Assembly: GCF_022201045.2 (NCBI RefSeq)
Contig: NC_068561.1
Coordinates: forward strand, 15,525,001-15,589,000
Origin: Citrus sinensis
Lineage: Eukaryota > Streptophyta > Magnoliopsida > Sapindales > Rutaceae
Direction: 5' to 3'
Length of the DNA stretch: 64,000 nucleotides
A program made the position numbers and the translations under genes. Every line of letters begins with the position of its first letter. Position 1 is the stretch's first letter. A model generated the notes under the pieces. The model made no database searches, was not told the origin of the DNA, and worked only from the letters and a program-made list of their open reading frames with translations. Below are positions 9,881 to 20,747 of the stretch, in pieces.

Positions 9881-11396
9881 TTAAATCTTACGAGCCATTA
9901 ATCTAACGTTCTCAATTAACCTGTCCAGGTTTCTAGAGGAGGATCCGCCTTCGTTGACAGCATCACGAGCCATCATTGCAACTCTATCCGTTGATCCCAT
10001 GATCTCTTCTCTCATGTTTTCCATCAGGTCTCTCACCAATTTTTCAATAATTGATCCATCACACGTGTCCTTCATGTCAAAACCAATCTTCGAAACCTCA
10101 CTCACACATCTGCTATTAACGAATTGGTCACTAAATTGTGGCTAGCAAATCATAGGCACTCCAGCTGCAATGCCCTCCAGCGTTAAGTTCCACCCTCCGT
10201 GGGTCAAAAACCCACCAACAGCTGGATGGGCCAGAACCTCTTCTTGTAGGGCCCAGCTAACAATGAACCTGTTTCTTTCCTCGGTTCCTTCATTTTGGGC
10301 CAGCGGAGTTTCCCCAGCTCCAGGTTCCCCCAAAATCAAGTCGGGTCTCACTACCAACAAGAAACTTTGACCGTTGTTGACCAAGCCATGCCAAAGCTCT
10401 GACATTTGCTCACGAGTGAGCCCCACCAAGCTCCCGAAACTAACATACAGAACAGATTTTGGAGGCTGAGAATTGAGCCACGTCATGCAGCTTGTATCTT
10501 CTTTCTGTAGAATGCCGCTGGATGAGACAGATGGTGAGTTAATATCTTTCATACGCGACTTCTGAAGCTTGTGTAGAGGACCAATTGCGTAGATCTTTGT
10601 AAAATGAAAGCCAAGTAGAGAAACTATGGGGGCTTCGATTTCAAAAGTGTTGAGAACGAGGGCAGAAGCTCGAGTCATGGCAAAGGTTTCTTCGATGAAG
10701 AACTGCAAAAGATAATCATTGTCGCTTGTTTTGACTCTGCAAGTTCCTGGAAGATCTCTATTTCGAAGAAAATTTTCAAATCCTGGAATGCCTGCAATGG
10801 GTTTGTCCATGTTTTCATCTGCAATTAATGAATAAATTTTATGTAAATAACCAAAAACGGAAAACAAATTAACAATCCTCCGAAAACTTATCACCTGGAA
10901 ATGGGATAAGGCCATCCTCAATGAGCTTGGGAAGGTGGAAGTAAATCCAAGAGTAAGAAGCATTGTGAGTTCTTAGAACGAGGAGAGGAATTTGAAGCTC
11001 CTCCGAAACATCGAGAGTCAAGAAACACAGGATACCATCTGCTATAACGCATGTTGGGCGCTGGCGCTACTCGGTCTCTTCACCGAGTGAAATCAACAGA
11101 TCCCGGAACGCCGGCTTGCTCACCGCCTTCATGGCGTCAAATACATCTTTGGCAGTTAAGCCGGAACGTATCACATTGGCGGGAAGACCGCTAGGGATGG
11201 ACTTGAACTGGAAATTAGGGAAGCGATTGCAGAATGAAGTTATGTCGGTGTTTCAAAGAAGAAGGTCGTGGTTGTGATCAATGTTTACGAAGGTGACTTG
11301 AAAATTTGCACTGCCAAGAAGCTCCGCTAGACTCATCATGGGTTTGATGTGGCCTTGTAAAGGGTAGGGCATGAGCACTACGTGAGGATTAACATG
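9881..11396 (-). pseudogene. UGT copy 1: family-1 glycosyltransferase pseudogene
   Basis: Two-exon UGT related to the intact gene at 20748-22269. Exon 1 is about 11396-10895 (motif '[16 protein letters not shown]'), exon 2 is 10818-9881; the donor and acceptor borders match the paralogues. Exon 1 has no usable ATG and two in-frame stops (after 'NHDLLL' and after 'GEETE'). Exon 2 is open up to the PSPG box ('LTHGGWNLTLEGIAAGVPMIC') where TGG has become TAG (10142-10144). The C-terminus then continues in the same frame to 9881. Only substitutions, no frameshifts, were seen. The gene is dead but recent. Confidence 0.85.
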
Positions 11397-11774
11397 TGAT
11401 CACTCTATTATGATCATGTTCTCTTGTTGGAAGAAAGATCACAGTATTGCTGCAAATGTGTCTTTTTCTGTGTCGAGTGCTCAATGCTGTTATCCCTACC
11501 ACATATAGAAGATGAGCAAGTATTGGCTAGCATATCACAGGCACTCCAACCATACCATGCCATCCGAAGCTAAGTTCCAGCCGTTGTGGGTTAAAAATCC
11601 ACAAATGGCTTGATGGGCCAAAACGTCCTCTTGAGGAGCCCAATCAACCATAAGCCTCCTTTCTTGGGTTCCTTCTTCTAGCTCCGTTGGAATTAGGCCA
11701 ATCCCGGATTCTCCCAAAATCAAGTCGGATCATATGACCCACAAGAACCGTTTTCCACTGTTGACTATCCCAAG

Positions 11775-12408
11775 TGTTGAAATGAACTCAAACTTATCAG
11801 TACAACGTGTCGTTTGAATGTTGTGAAGATGAGTGACATGTCGTTTCATTTAAGCAATATACCAGAACTGACAAATTGCCAATGTCGTTCAAGACCATTA
11901 AAACTCACGTGTCTAACGCATGCCTTACTTAAGCTTAAACGACAGAGCTAGCAGTCGTTTAAAGAAGGCTTTATAATAGCGCGTGAGAAGCTCGTGACAG
12001 GTTGGTTGAAAGGTCGTTAGATTTGGAAGGAAATCTGGATCTGTTTCACTTGCACAACTGATATATAAACGAGTTGGTTCTGGTGTTATGTTGCGTGATC
12101 AAGGAGAGAGAGATAAGACATCTATACTGAGAGAAAAGCTTGATTGAGTGGTCTTTGTATTGTGTGTGATTTTTCTATAACCTTGAAGCTTAATAAAACT
12201 GCTCTCTGAGTTGGTTTTCTCCAGTGGATGTAGGCACCCTTAAAGGTGTTGAACCACTTAAGCTCTATGTTTTCTTTGTTCTTTGGGCTGTGTTCTTTGA
12301 TCATTTTCTTTGTTATTTGTTAGCGTAAGATTGGTTCTTGAGTCTTCAAGTCAAAGTTGGGTCTTGGGGTGTGATTAATCTAGAAACTAAAGGGTTAATT
12401 GCGCAACA
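11775..12408 (+). repeat. Copia 5' LTR (634 bp)
   Basis: TG...CA termini. A TATATAAA box at 12062-12069 and an AATAAA signal near 12190 mark the U3/R parts. Confidence 0.93.
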
Positions 12409-12410
12409 AT

Positions 12411-12422
12411 TGGTATCAGAGC
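12411..12422 (+). other. Copia primer-binding site
   Basis: TGGTATCAGAGC lies 2 bp after the 5' LTR and is complementary to the 3' end of initiator tRNA-Met, the usual copia primer. It is not a tRNA gene. Confidence 0.9.
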
Positions 12423-12449
12423 TTTAAACTCTGATTTCAAGGTTCAAGA

Positions 12450-15400
12450 ATGGGTTCAAAAGTGGATCTTGAGAAGTTTACGGGGCAGAATGATTTCAAT
12501 ATGTGGAAGATCAAGATGGAGGCTTTGTTGATTACTCAAGGGTTGGGAGAGGCCATAGATCCAGTCACTAAGCTTGAAGGAAGTAAGGCTTCATCATCTA
12601 AGACCCTAGAACAAGTAGCAGAGATGGACAAGAAAGCCAGGAGCACAATCATATTGAGTCTTGGTGACTCTGTAATTCGAGAAGTGGCCAAGGAAAGGAT
12701 TGTTGCTGGTTTATGGGCTAAGTTGGAGAACTTGTATATGACAAAGTCTTTGGCAAATAAACTTTACATAAAAAAGAAGATGTTCTCACTGAAGATGATT
12801 GAAGGGGCATCATTAGCTGAACATGTAGATGAGTTCAATAAGGTTTGTGATGAACTAGGGACTATAGATGAAGGACTGAGTGATGAGAGCAAAGCTTTGC
12901 TACTAATCAGTTCTTTACCAAAGTCTTATGAGCACTTTATGGATGCACTACTGTATGGGAGGCAAACACTCTCCCTGGAAGAGGTTAAGTATGCTCTTGG
13001 CACCAAGAAGCTGAAAGATAAGCAAGATAATCCAGAAAGTAAATCAAGTGAGGGATTGATGGCAAGAGGCAGGCTTGAGAAAAGAGATAACAAAGGAAAG
13101 AAGCAAGGCAGATCAAAGTCTAAATAGAAGAATTTAAAGTGTTTTCATTGCCATAAAGAAGGACATTTCAAGAGAGATTGCCCTGAAAGAAAGAACAAGA
13201 ATAAAGAAACCAAAGAAAGAACATGAAATACAGCCATAGCCACAGAAGAATAATATAACTTTGAAACAGCTGGAGTACTCATTGCCACAAGTCAGAAACC
13301 TTAAGGTCAGTGGGTCATTAACTCAAGTTATACCTTTCACATGTGTCCAAATAGGAGTTATTTTACAACATATCAGCCATGTGATGGGGGCATGGTTCCA
13401 ATGGGTAATAACTCAATGTGTAAGGTAGCTGGTATTGGGACTGTTAGCCTTAGGATGTTTGATGGTGTGATAAGGGAATTGACACAAGTGAGGTTTATTC
13501 ATGATCTAAAAAGGAACTTAATTTCAATTGGCATGCTAGATCAAACAGGTTGTGTGATTAAGGCTGAGAAAGGTGTATTGAGGGTAATTAAAGGCTCAAT
13601 GGTGATCATGAAAGGCATAAAACAAAATGGTATGTATGTGATGGATGGACATACTGTTGTTGGGGAGGCAAGTGTAACTGACAGTAAATGGAACAGATCA
13701 ATGTTGTGGCATTTAAGGATGGGGCATACGAGTGAAAGAGGTTTGAGAGAGTTACAAAAACAATGAGTGTTTGGGGATGATCAGATAGGAGCTTTGGGGT
13801 TCTGTGAGGATTGTATTCTAGGAAAATCCTCCAGGTTAAGGTTTGAGACTGCAGCTCATACCACCAATGAGAAGCTTGAATACATACACTCTGATTTGTG
13901 GGGGCCTGCACAAGTGAATTCACTAGGTGGATGTAGATATTTTCTGACTTTTATAGATGATTTTTCAAGGATGGTTTGGGTCTTTGCACTCAAAAGCAAA
14001 GATGAGGTTCTGGAAAAATTCAAAAACTGGAAAACTTTTGTTGAAAACCATACTGGTATGAAGGTGAAAACTCTGAGGACAGACAATGGCTTGGAGTACT
14101 GGAACAAGCTGTTTGAAGAATTCTGTGAAAAGAATGGTATTTAGAGGCACAAAACTGTCACATATACCCCTCAACAAAATGGGCTTGCTGAGAGGATGAA
14201 CAGGACTTTGGTGGAGAAGGTAAGATGCATGCTAATCTATTCTAAGCTCTCAAAAACCCTTTGGGCAGAAGCTTTAAACACAGCATGCTACCTAGTCAAC
14301 AGGAGCCCATCAACTGCTATAGATTGTAAAACACCAATGGAACTTTGGTCAGGAAGAAGGGCTGACTATACAAAATTCAGAATCTTTGGCTGCACAGCAT
14401 ATGCTCATGTGAAGCAGGGTAAGCTAGAATCAAAGGCATTAAAATGCAGGTTTCTAGGGTATCCAGAGGGTGTCAAAGGCTATAGATTGTGGTGTGTTGA
14501 CTCAAAACCACCACAGTGCATCATAAGCAGGGATGTAAGATTCCATGAAGAAGAGTTATTGAATAAACCAAGGAGCCCCGATAACAACATTGAATCAGGC
14601 ACTGAAACTGATAAAATGAAGTTTCAGGTGGAGCCTCAAAACTTGAAAGAACCTGAGCCTGAAACTAAAGGTGCTGAAACAGAACCTAAAGCTGGTGTTG
14701 AACATGAATCAACAGAAAGTGAAGAGGACACCTATCAGTTGGCTAAAGACAGAAAAAGAAGGACAATAAGACCACCTAAAAGATATACAGTAGCTGACTT
14801 GATTGCATATGCTTTGAATGCTGCTCAAAAACTGAATGATGATGAACCTATGACCTATCAAGAAGCTATCACAGGCAAAAACAAGCTGGAATGGAAGAGG
14901 GCAATGGATGAAGAGATGACATCCCTGATTAAAAACAAGACCTGGACATTGATTGAAAAACCAGACAAGAGGAAACCAGTAAGCTGTAAATAGATCTTCA
15001 AAATCAAAGATAGTATACCTGGAGCTGAACCTAGAAGATTTAAAGCTAGATTGGTGGCAAGGGGTTTCACACAGAATGAGGGAATTGACTTCACTGAAGT
15101 ATTTTCTCCTGTAGTGAGACATGCTTCTATCAGAGTTATTCTTGCACTTGTGGCTGTTCAAGATATGCATCTTGAGCAGATGGATGTAAAAACAGCATTC
15201 CTGCATGGTGAGTTACAAGAAGAAATTGTAATGCAGCAGCCTGAAGGGTATGTAACATCTGCAAGAGAAGATTGTGTTTGCTTACTTAAAAGGTCTCTGT
15301 ATGGGCTAAAGCAGTCACCTAGGCAATGGTATCTGAAGTTTGATAACTTCATGATAACACATGCCTTCAACAGGTGCAGCTATGATTGCTGTGTGTACTT

Positions 15401-16415
15401 CAAGGAGATAAGTGGAGGGGGGATGATATATCTTCTGCTGTATGTAGATGACATGCTGATTGCATGCCATGACATGGAAGGGATCAATCATTTAAAGAAG
15501 CTTTTGAGCAGGAAATTTGAAATGAAGGAGCTTGGAGAAGCTAAGAGAATTCTGGGAATGGATATCATCATAAACAGAAGCAAGAAGAGTTTGTTCTTAA
15601 CTCAACAGAACTACATTCAGAAGGTTCTTGTGAGGTTTGGAACGAATGAAGCCAAGCAAGTACAAACACCATTGGCAAGCCACTTCAAGTTGTCTGCTGC
15701 TCAGTGCCCTCAAACTGAAGCAGAACAACCGAAAATGGCCTGCATACCCTACTCCAGTGCAGTAGGTAGCCTCATGTATGCCATGGTACTCACCAGGCCT
15801 GATATCTCACATGCTGTGAGTTTGGTGAGTAGGTTTATGGCAAATCCTGGATATGAACACTGGAGAACTGTTCAGTGGATTATGAGATATCTGAAGGGGA
15901 CTCTGGAGGTTGGTTTGGTCTATGGTGGAGAAGACAAGAAATGACACACACTGATTGGTTATGTGGATGCTGATTTTGCTGGTGATCTTGATAAAAGGAG
16001 GTCACAAACAGGGTATCTGTTTACTCTGGGAGGCTGTACAGTCAGCTGGAAGGCAACATTACAGAATATGGTGGCATTGTCCACAACAGAGGCTGAGTAT
16101 ACTGCAGCAGCAGAAGCTCTCAAAGAAGCAATTTGGCTTAAAGGCATGATAACTGAGTTGGGAGCAAAACAAGAGTCTGTAACAGTATACAGTCACAGTC
16201 AGAGTGCTATACATCTTAGTAAGAATCGGTCCCATCACGAGAAAACAAAACATATAGATGTTAAGTTGCATTTCGTGAGGCTTGAGGTGTCAAGGGGAGC
16301 TGTAAAGTTGCTGAAGATTCACACTGAAGAAAATCCAGCTGACATGGTAACCAAGGTTGTGCCAACTGCCAAGTTCATCATTTGCATGAACTCAGTAGGT
16401 ATCTGCAGAGTTTAA
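12450..16415 (+). pseudogene. Copia Gag-Pol polyprotein, one frame with eight stops
   Basis: A single reading frame runs the whole way. Gag is at 12450-13124 (starts MGSKVDLEKF). A CCHC knuckle follows ('CFHCHKEGHFKRDC'), then a protease region at about 13311-13340, integrase with HHCC and DDE parts (13700-14400), reverse transcriptase with YVDD (about 15051-15800) and RNase H (15963-16415). In-frame stops lie at 13125, 13224, 13251, 13302, 13764, 14142, 14991 and 15942, with no frameshift. The protease active-site triplet reads N-S-S, so the catalytic Asp is gone. One RNase H Asp position reads His ('YSHSQSA'). The element cannot move on its own. Confidence 0.92.
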
Positions 16416-16472
16416 GAAGCTACAGATGGGGAGAAGACAACGTGAAAGGAGAGAGCTGGGAGTGTTGAGTTC

Positions 16473-16483
16473 AAGGTGGAGAT
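16473..16483 (+). other. Copia polypurine tract
   Basis: AAGGTGGAGAT directly precedes the 3' LTR at 16484, the usual plus-strand primer site. Confidence 0.8.
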
Positions 16484-17117
16484 TGTTGAAATGAACTCAA
16501 ACTTATCAATACAACGTGTTGTTTGAATGTTGTAAAGATGAGTGACATGCCGTTTCATTTAAGCAATATACCAGAACTGACAAATTGCCAATGTCGTTCA
16601 AGACCATTAAAACTCACGTGTTTAACGCATGCCTTACTTAAGCTTAAACGACAGAGCTAGCAGCCGTTTAAAGAAGGCTTTATAATAGCGCGTGAGAAGC
16701 TCGTGACAGGTTAGTTGAAAGGCCGTTAGATTCGGAGGGAAATCTGGATCTGTTTCACCTGCACAACTGATATATAAACGAGCTGGTTCTGGCGTTATGT
16801 TGCGTGATCAAGGAGAGAGAGATAAGGCATCTGTATTGAGAGAAAAGCTTGATTGAGTGGTCTCTGTATTGTGTGTGATTTCTCTGTAACCTTGAAGCTT
16901 AATAAAACTGCTCTCTGAGTTGGTTTTCTCCAGTGGATGTAGGCACCCTTAAAGGTGCTGAACCACTTAAACTCTGTGTTTTCTTTGTTCTTTGGGCTGT
17001 GTTCTTTGATCCTTTTCTTTGTTATTTGTTAGCGTAAGATTGGTTCTTGAGTCTTCGAGTCAGAGTTGGGTCTTGGGGTGTGATTAATCTAGAAACTAAA
17101 GGGTTAATTGCGCAACA
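16484..17117 (+). repeat. Copia 3' LTR (634 bp)
   Basis: Same length and ends as the 5' LTR. About 25 differences by eye, nearly all transitions. Confidence 0.93.
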
Positions 17118-17928
17118 CCAAGCCAAGACTCCAACAATTGTTTCGAAGAGAGCCCTAGTAAACTCCCAAACTGACGTATAATACGGACCTGGACGACTGC
17201 AAATCAAGCCACGTCATGCAGCTTTTGTCTTCTTTTCGAAGAACATCGCTGGATGAAACTGAAGGCGAGCATTCTCTGATACCTGATTCGCGTATCTCAT
17301 GAAGAGGACCGATGTGTATATCTTGGAGATAAACGAGCTTAATCTAGAAACCATAGGGGCTTCAATTTCGTTACAGGTGTTAATAACGAAAGCAGAAGCT
17401 CGAATACTCATGCTTGAGGTCTCCCTAATTAAGAATTGCAAAATATACTCATCTACTGTTTCAACTCTGCAAATGCCTGGAAGGTCTGTACGCCGAAAAA
17501 CGTTTTCGAATCCTGGAATGCTAGTAACTGGTTTCTCCATGTTTTCATCTGTAACTATTAATTTAAAGTATATCAAGATCCCTCATTTCAAATTAAAAGA
17601 AAAGAAAAAATACAGACTCGTGGTACAGTGTTTTTTTTAATCTTTTAGTAGATTAAAGGTCGTGTTTTATTGTTTTTTAACCTTAATCCAACTGCAAGTT
17701 TACTTAAAGGATGGAGAAGAAAATCACCCGGCAAAAGGAACTTCGCCTTTGGATGAGCTTAGGAAGATGGAAATAGGTCCAAGTACAAGAAGCACTGTCA
17801 GTTCCGAAAGTGATGACAGGAATTTGAAGCTCATCCGCAACATCAATAGTTGCAAAAGACATGATACCACCTGTTATAATACAAGTTGGCCGCCGCCACT
17901 ACCCAGATGGTTCACTCAATGAAGTCGA

Positions 17929-19513
17929 TGTTGTGTGCGAAATTCGGAATCAAGGGCACTAAATAATCACAGAAAAATATAAGACATAAAATTTAACGTA
18001 GTTCGCCAATTATACATAGGTCCACGGGAGTAAAAGAAAATAATTGTATTATTAACAATTATTATAGTACAATATATGAGTAAAGAAAACTCATTTACCA
18101 AAATTGAAATACACCAAGTACTCTTACACACTTGAAAGAAAAAATTTCTTAATTACAAACTCTCCAATTGCACACTCTCTTAACAATTCTATAATTGAAT
18201 TGTTGCTCTCAATTTTGGGATTCTCTCTAATTAGGATAATTTCCAAATAAAGAATACGTCTCTATTTATAGGACAATCAATGACACTATTACACCCACTC
18301 CTTTTGGCTTCAATTTCCATGATTTCAGCCACATGCTTTATCAATATTTCTAATATTGCAGCTAGAAGATCATGCTATCAATTTCTTTTGACTTTTCAAC
18401 AATTCTCCACCTCGACGAAAATTTGCTCAAATCTAAGCGAATACTAATGAACCGTCATCTTAAGTTTCATCATCATACAAGTGTCTTTTATTTTCTAGAA
18501 TAACATCGAGATCAATTTGAATAAAAGCATCCATAACTTTGCACCTTCATATGCCAAAGTTGATTTTCCCATCAAACTTTTCAACATCGATCTTCTGCCC
18601 TCTTATAACAGCTGCTTAATTGCGATTTGACAAATCTCGCCTCTCACCTGAAGTATCTCCTGAAATAGTTTCGGTAGATATCTCTCCAATTATGAAAGTT
18701 TCATATTCTACCATTTTCTCAACAAATTGTTTCCACTTGAAAAACAACCTCTATGATGTTAATTTCGCGTGAATAAATGCATCAGGAAAGTTTGCAGGAG
18801 AATGGAGGGGTCAAAACGGCCCCACTTAAAATTCAGACTCCTTAGACTCGTATCGTCTTTTTGATAAAACTTTCCTAAACATGTATAAATACACACTACT
18901 TACAATTGACTATCTCCCAAGTACAAATAACCGTCTCCACCATATTCGTGAAGAGTACCGTATACGAGAACATTTCCGTATACGTGAATAGTTATGTATT
19001 CCTCCAAATATGAATCGTCGACTCTGATACCACTTGTTGTACGCGGAATGCGGAATCAAGCGCACCAAATAATCACAAAAAAATAAAAGACACAAAATTT
19101 AACGTGGTTCGCCAATTATGCCTACGTCCATGGAAGTAAGAGAAAATAATTGTATTATTAACAATTATTAAAGTGTAATATTTGAATAAAGAAAACTCAC
19201 TTTCCAAAATCCAAATACACTCAGTACTCTCACACACTTGAAAGGAAAAACCTCTCAATTATAAATTCTCCAATTGCTCACTCGCTTAATAATTCTATAA
19301 TTGAATTGTTGCTCTCAATTTTGGGATTCTCTCAAATTTTGAGATGATTTTCAAATGAATAATGCATCTCTATTTATAGTGCCAAAATCAATGTCACTAT
19401 TACACTTACTCCTTTTGGCTTCAATTTCCACGATTTCAGCCACATGCTTCATCAATATTTCTAATATTGCAGCTAGAAGATCATGCATATCAATTTCTTT
19501 TGACTTTTCAACA
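17929..19513 (-). mobile_element. Short non-autonomous LTR retroelement (TRIM-like, 1585 bp)
   Basis: Direct repeats at 17929-18401 (473 bp) and 19035-19513 (479 bp) begin TGTTGT and end TTTTCAACA on the plus strand. A perfect 5-bp duplication GTCGA flanks the element (17924-17928 and 19514-19518). On the minus strand the primer-binding site TGGTATCAGAG follows the 19.0-19.5 kb LTR, and a purine-rich GGTGGAGAATT precedes the other, so the element is minus-oriented. The 633-bp interior has no pol genes, only a short gag relic. LTRs differ by roughly 10-15 percent in the part compared by eye, so it is older than the copia element. Confidence 0.9.
18490..18600 (-). pseudogene. Copia gag N-terminal relic inside the TRIM-like element
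   Basis: The minus strand reads 'DVEKFDGKINFGI', a stop, then 'RCKVMDAFIQIDLDVILE'. This matches the start of copia Gag proteins (compare 'LEKFTGQNDFNMWKIKMEAL' in the full element). Stops on both sides close it. It shows the short element descends from a coding copia element by internal deletion. Confidence 0.65.
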
Positions 19514-19739
19514 GTCGACGGCTTGCATGCACTTGTGACGGTGCTAAACAATTCTTGGACAGATAAACTGGGGGCATTTGAAATGGCATGGTAACCCATG
19601 AGGGATGAAGCTGAAGTGAAACACAGGGAAGCGACCACAGAAGGAGGTTATGCCAGTGTTACGAATGAGACGATCATGATTGTTATCAGTGTTTATGAAG
19701 GTGACTTGACAATCTGCATGGCTTCAAATTTGTAGAAAT

Positions 19740-20747
19740 TTATTTAAAATTAAAAATATTAGGATTCCCAATTTCCAATTGGATCTTTTTGGAAGGTCGA
19801 TGTGATATGAATAGAACTTTATAATAAAATATTATAGTGACTTGCTAGACTAATGTAAAGATGAATAAGACTTTAGAAAAGGGAAATTAAGGTCACATGG
19901 CTCGATTTTAATTATTTCTTAACGTTAGTTTTAATCAAGATATAATAGCAATTGGCAGGTTCATTTTGTCGCATCTATTGAGCTATTGGGATGCATAGAG
20001 CCAAGCCAAGTCCACCTACATATGACAAATTAAGAAGGAAAAGTAAAGCATTGTCTGTTAAAAAAAATTGATGACTTAAATTGTTTAGGCTCTTCTACAA
20101 GAAACGAACTTGTGCTAATATTGTGCCATGTGATCGTGACAACTTTCATTGTTTTAAAATTTCTTGTCTAATTTTCTCTTTTTTTCTCAATGTTTCTCCT
20201 TATTAATGACACTGAACCGAAAAGACATTAAAATTATAAATTTTGTAAAGTGACGCTCTTATTTTCATAATTTTATTCTTAAATGAATTCCGAATCTAAT
20301 TATTAAAAGAAAATAAGTTTCTTGAAATTTTTGAACTGCTTTTTATACCCCAAATTTATATTTATACGGAAATAATGAAACTACACGAGTCATTAATTTT
20401 TATTATTAACTGACTATTTTATTTTTAATGTAGAAAATATTTTTTTTCCCCCTTTGAATCTCATTCCGGTCAATTTATCATGGGTAATTGATGAAAAGGT
20501 ACTTGCGATCGAGGAAGGGAATATAATTGATATACGGCTAAATTTTAATAAACTTGGGGTTATTTCATTGCTAAAATATGATTGTTAAAATAATAACATA
20601 CAAGACCCCAAAATTTCCAATGATCATATTAATGCGAACTACAGTTACTGAATTATTCTTTTGTCTTTGGGCATTCGCAATAAGTTTCTTACCGTTTCAA
20701 TATTATTTTTCTGTGAAAGCACTACATTGAATCATGTTTTTCATTTT
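19740..20747. other. Intergenic between UGT copy 2 and the intact UGT gene
   Basis: AT-rich. No coding or repeat structure recognised. It includes the 3' flank of the intact UGT gene. Confidence 0.4.

Larger units (their letters stand above)
11775..17117 (+). mobile_element. Ty1/copia LTR retrotransposon, complete but defective (5343 bp)
   Basis: Two 634-bp LTRs beginning TGTTGAAATG and ending GCGCAACA, with a perfect 5-bp target duplication CCAAG (11770-11774 and 17118-17122). The primer-binding site matches initiator tRNA-Met, and a polypurine tract precedes the 3' LTR. Order is gag, CCHC knuckle, protease, integrase, reverse transcriptase, RNase H, the Ty1/copia order. It lies inside exon 2 of a UGT pseudogene, in the opposite orientation to that gene. 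LTRs differ at about 25 sites by eye (about 4 percent). Confidence 0.95.
11523..19735 (-). pseudogene. UGT copy 2: truncated pseudogene split by two LTR elements
   Basis: Pieces in minus-strand order: exon 1 middle (19735-19514), exon 1 end (about 17928-17700), exon 2 (17548-17118), and PSPG region (11774-11523). A TRIM-like element (17929-19513) splits exon 1 and a copia element (11775-17117) splits exon 2. The first ~30 codons are missing beyond 19735 and the C-terminus is missing below 11523. There are several frameshifts, a stop in 'WVI*SDL', and the same PSPG TGG-to-TAG stop as copy 1 (11527-11529). PSPG text includes '[20 protein letters not shown]'. Confidence 0.85.

Noticed and set aside
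10819-10963. N-terminal part of the long 273-residue frame in UGT copy 1
   Set aside because: It reads through the intron (10819-10894) into exon 1 in the wrong frame; splice borders matched to paralogues remove it.
12411-12422. tRNA-Met-like sequence
   Set aside because: Only 12 bases next to an LTR; it is the retroelement primer-binding site, not a tRNA gene.
14709-15206. 165-residue minus-strand open frame
   Set aside because: Antisense shadow of the copia polyprotein; no family resemblance.
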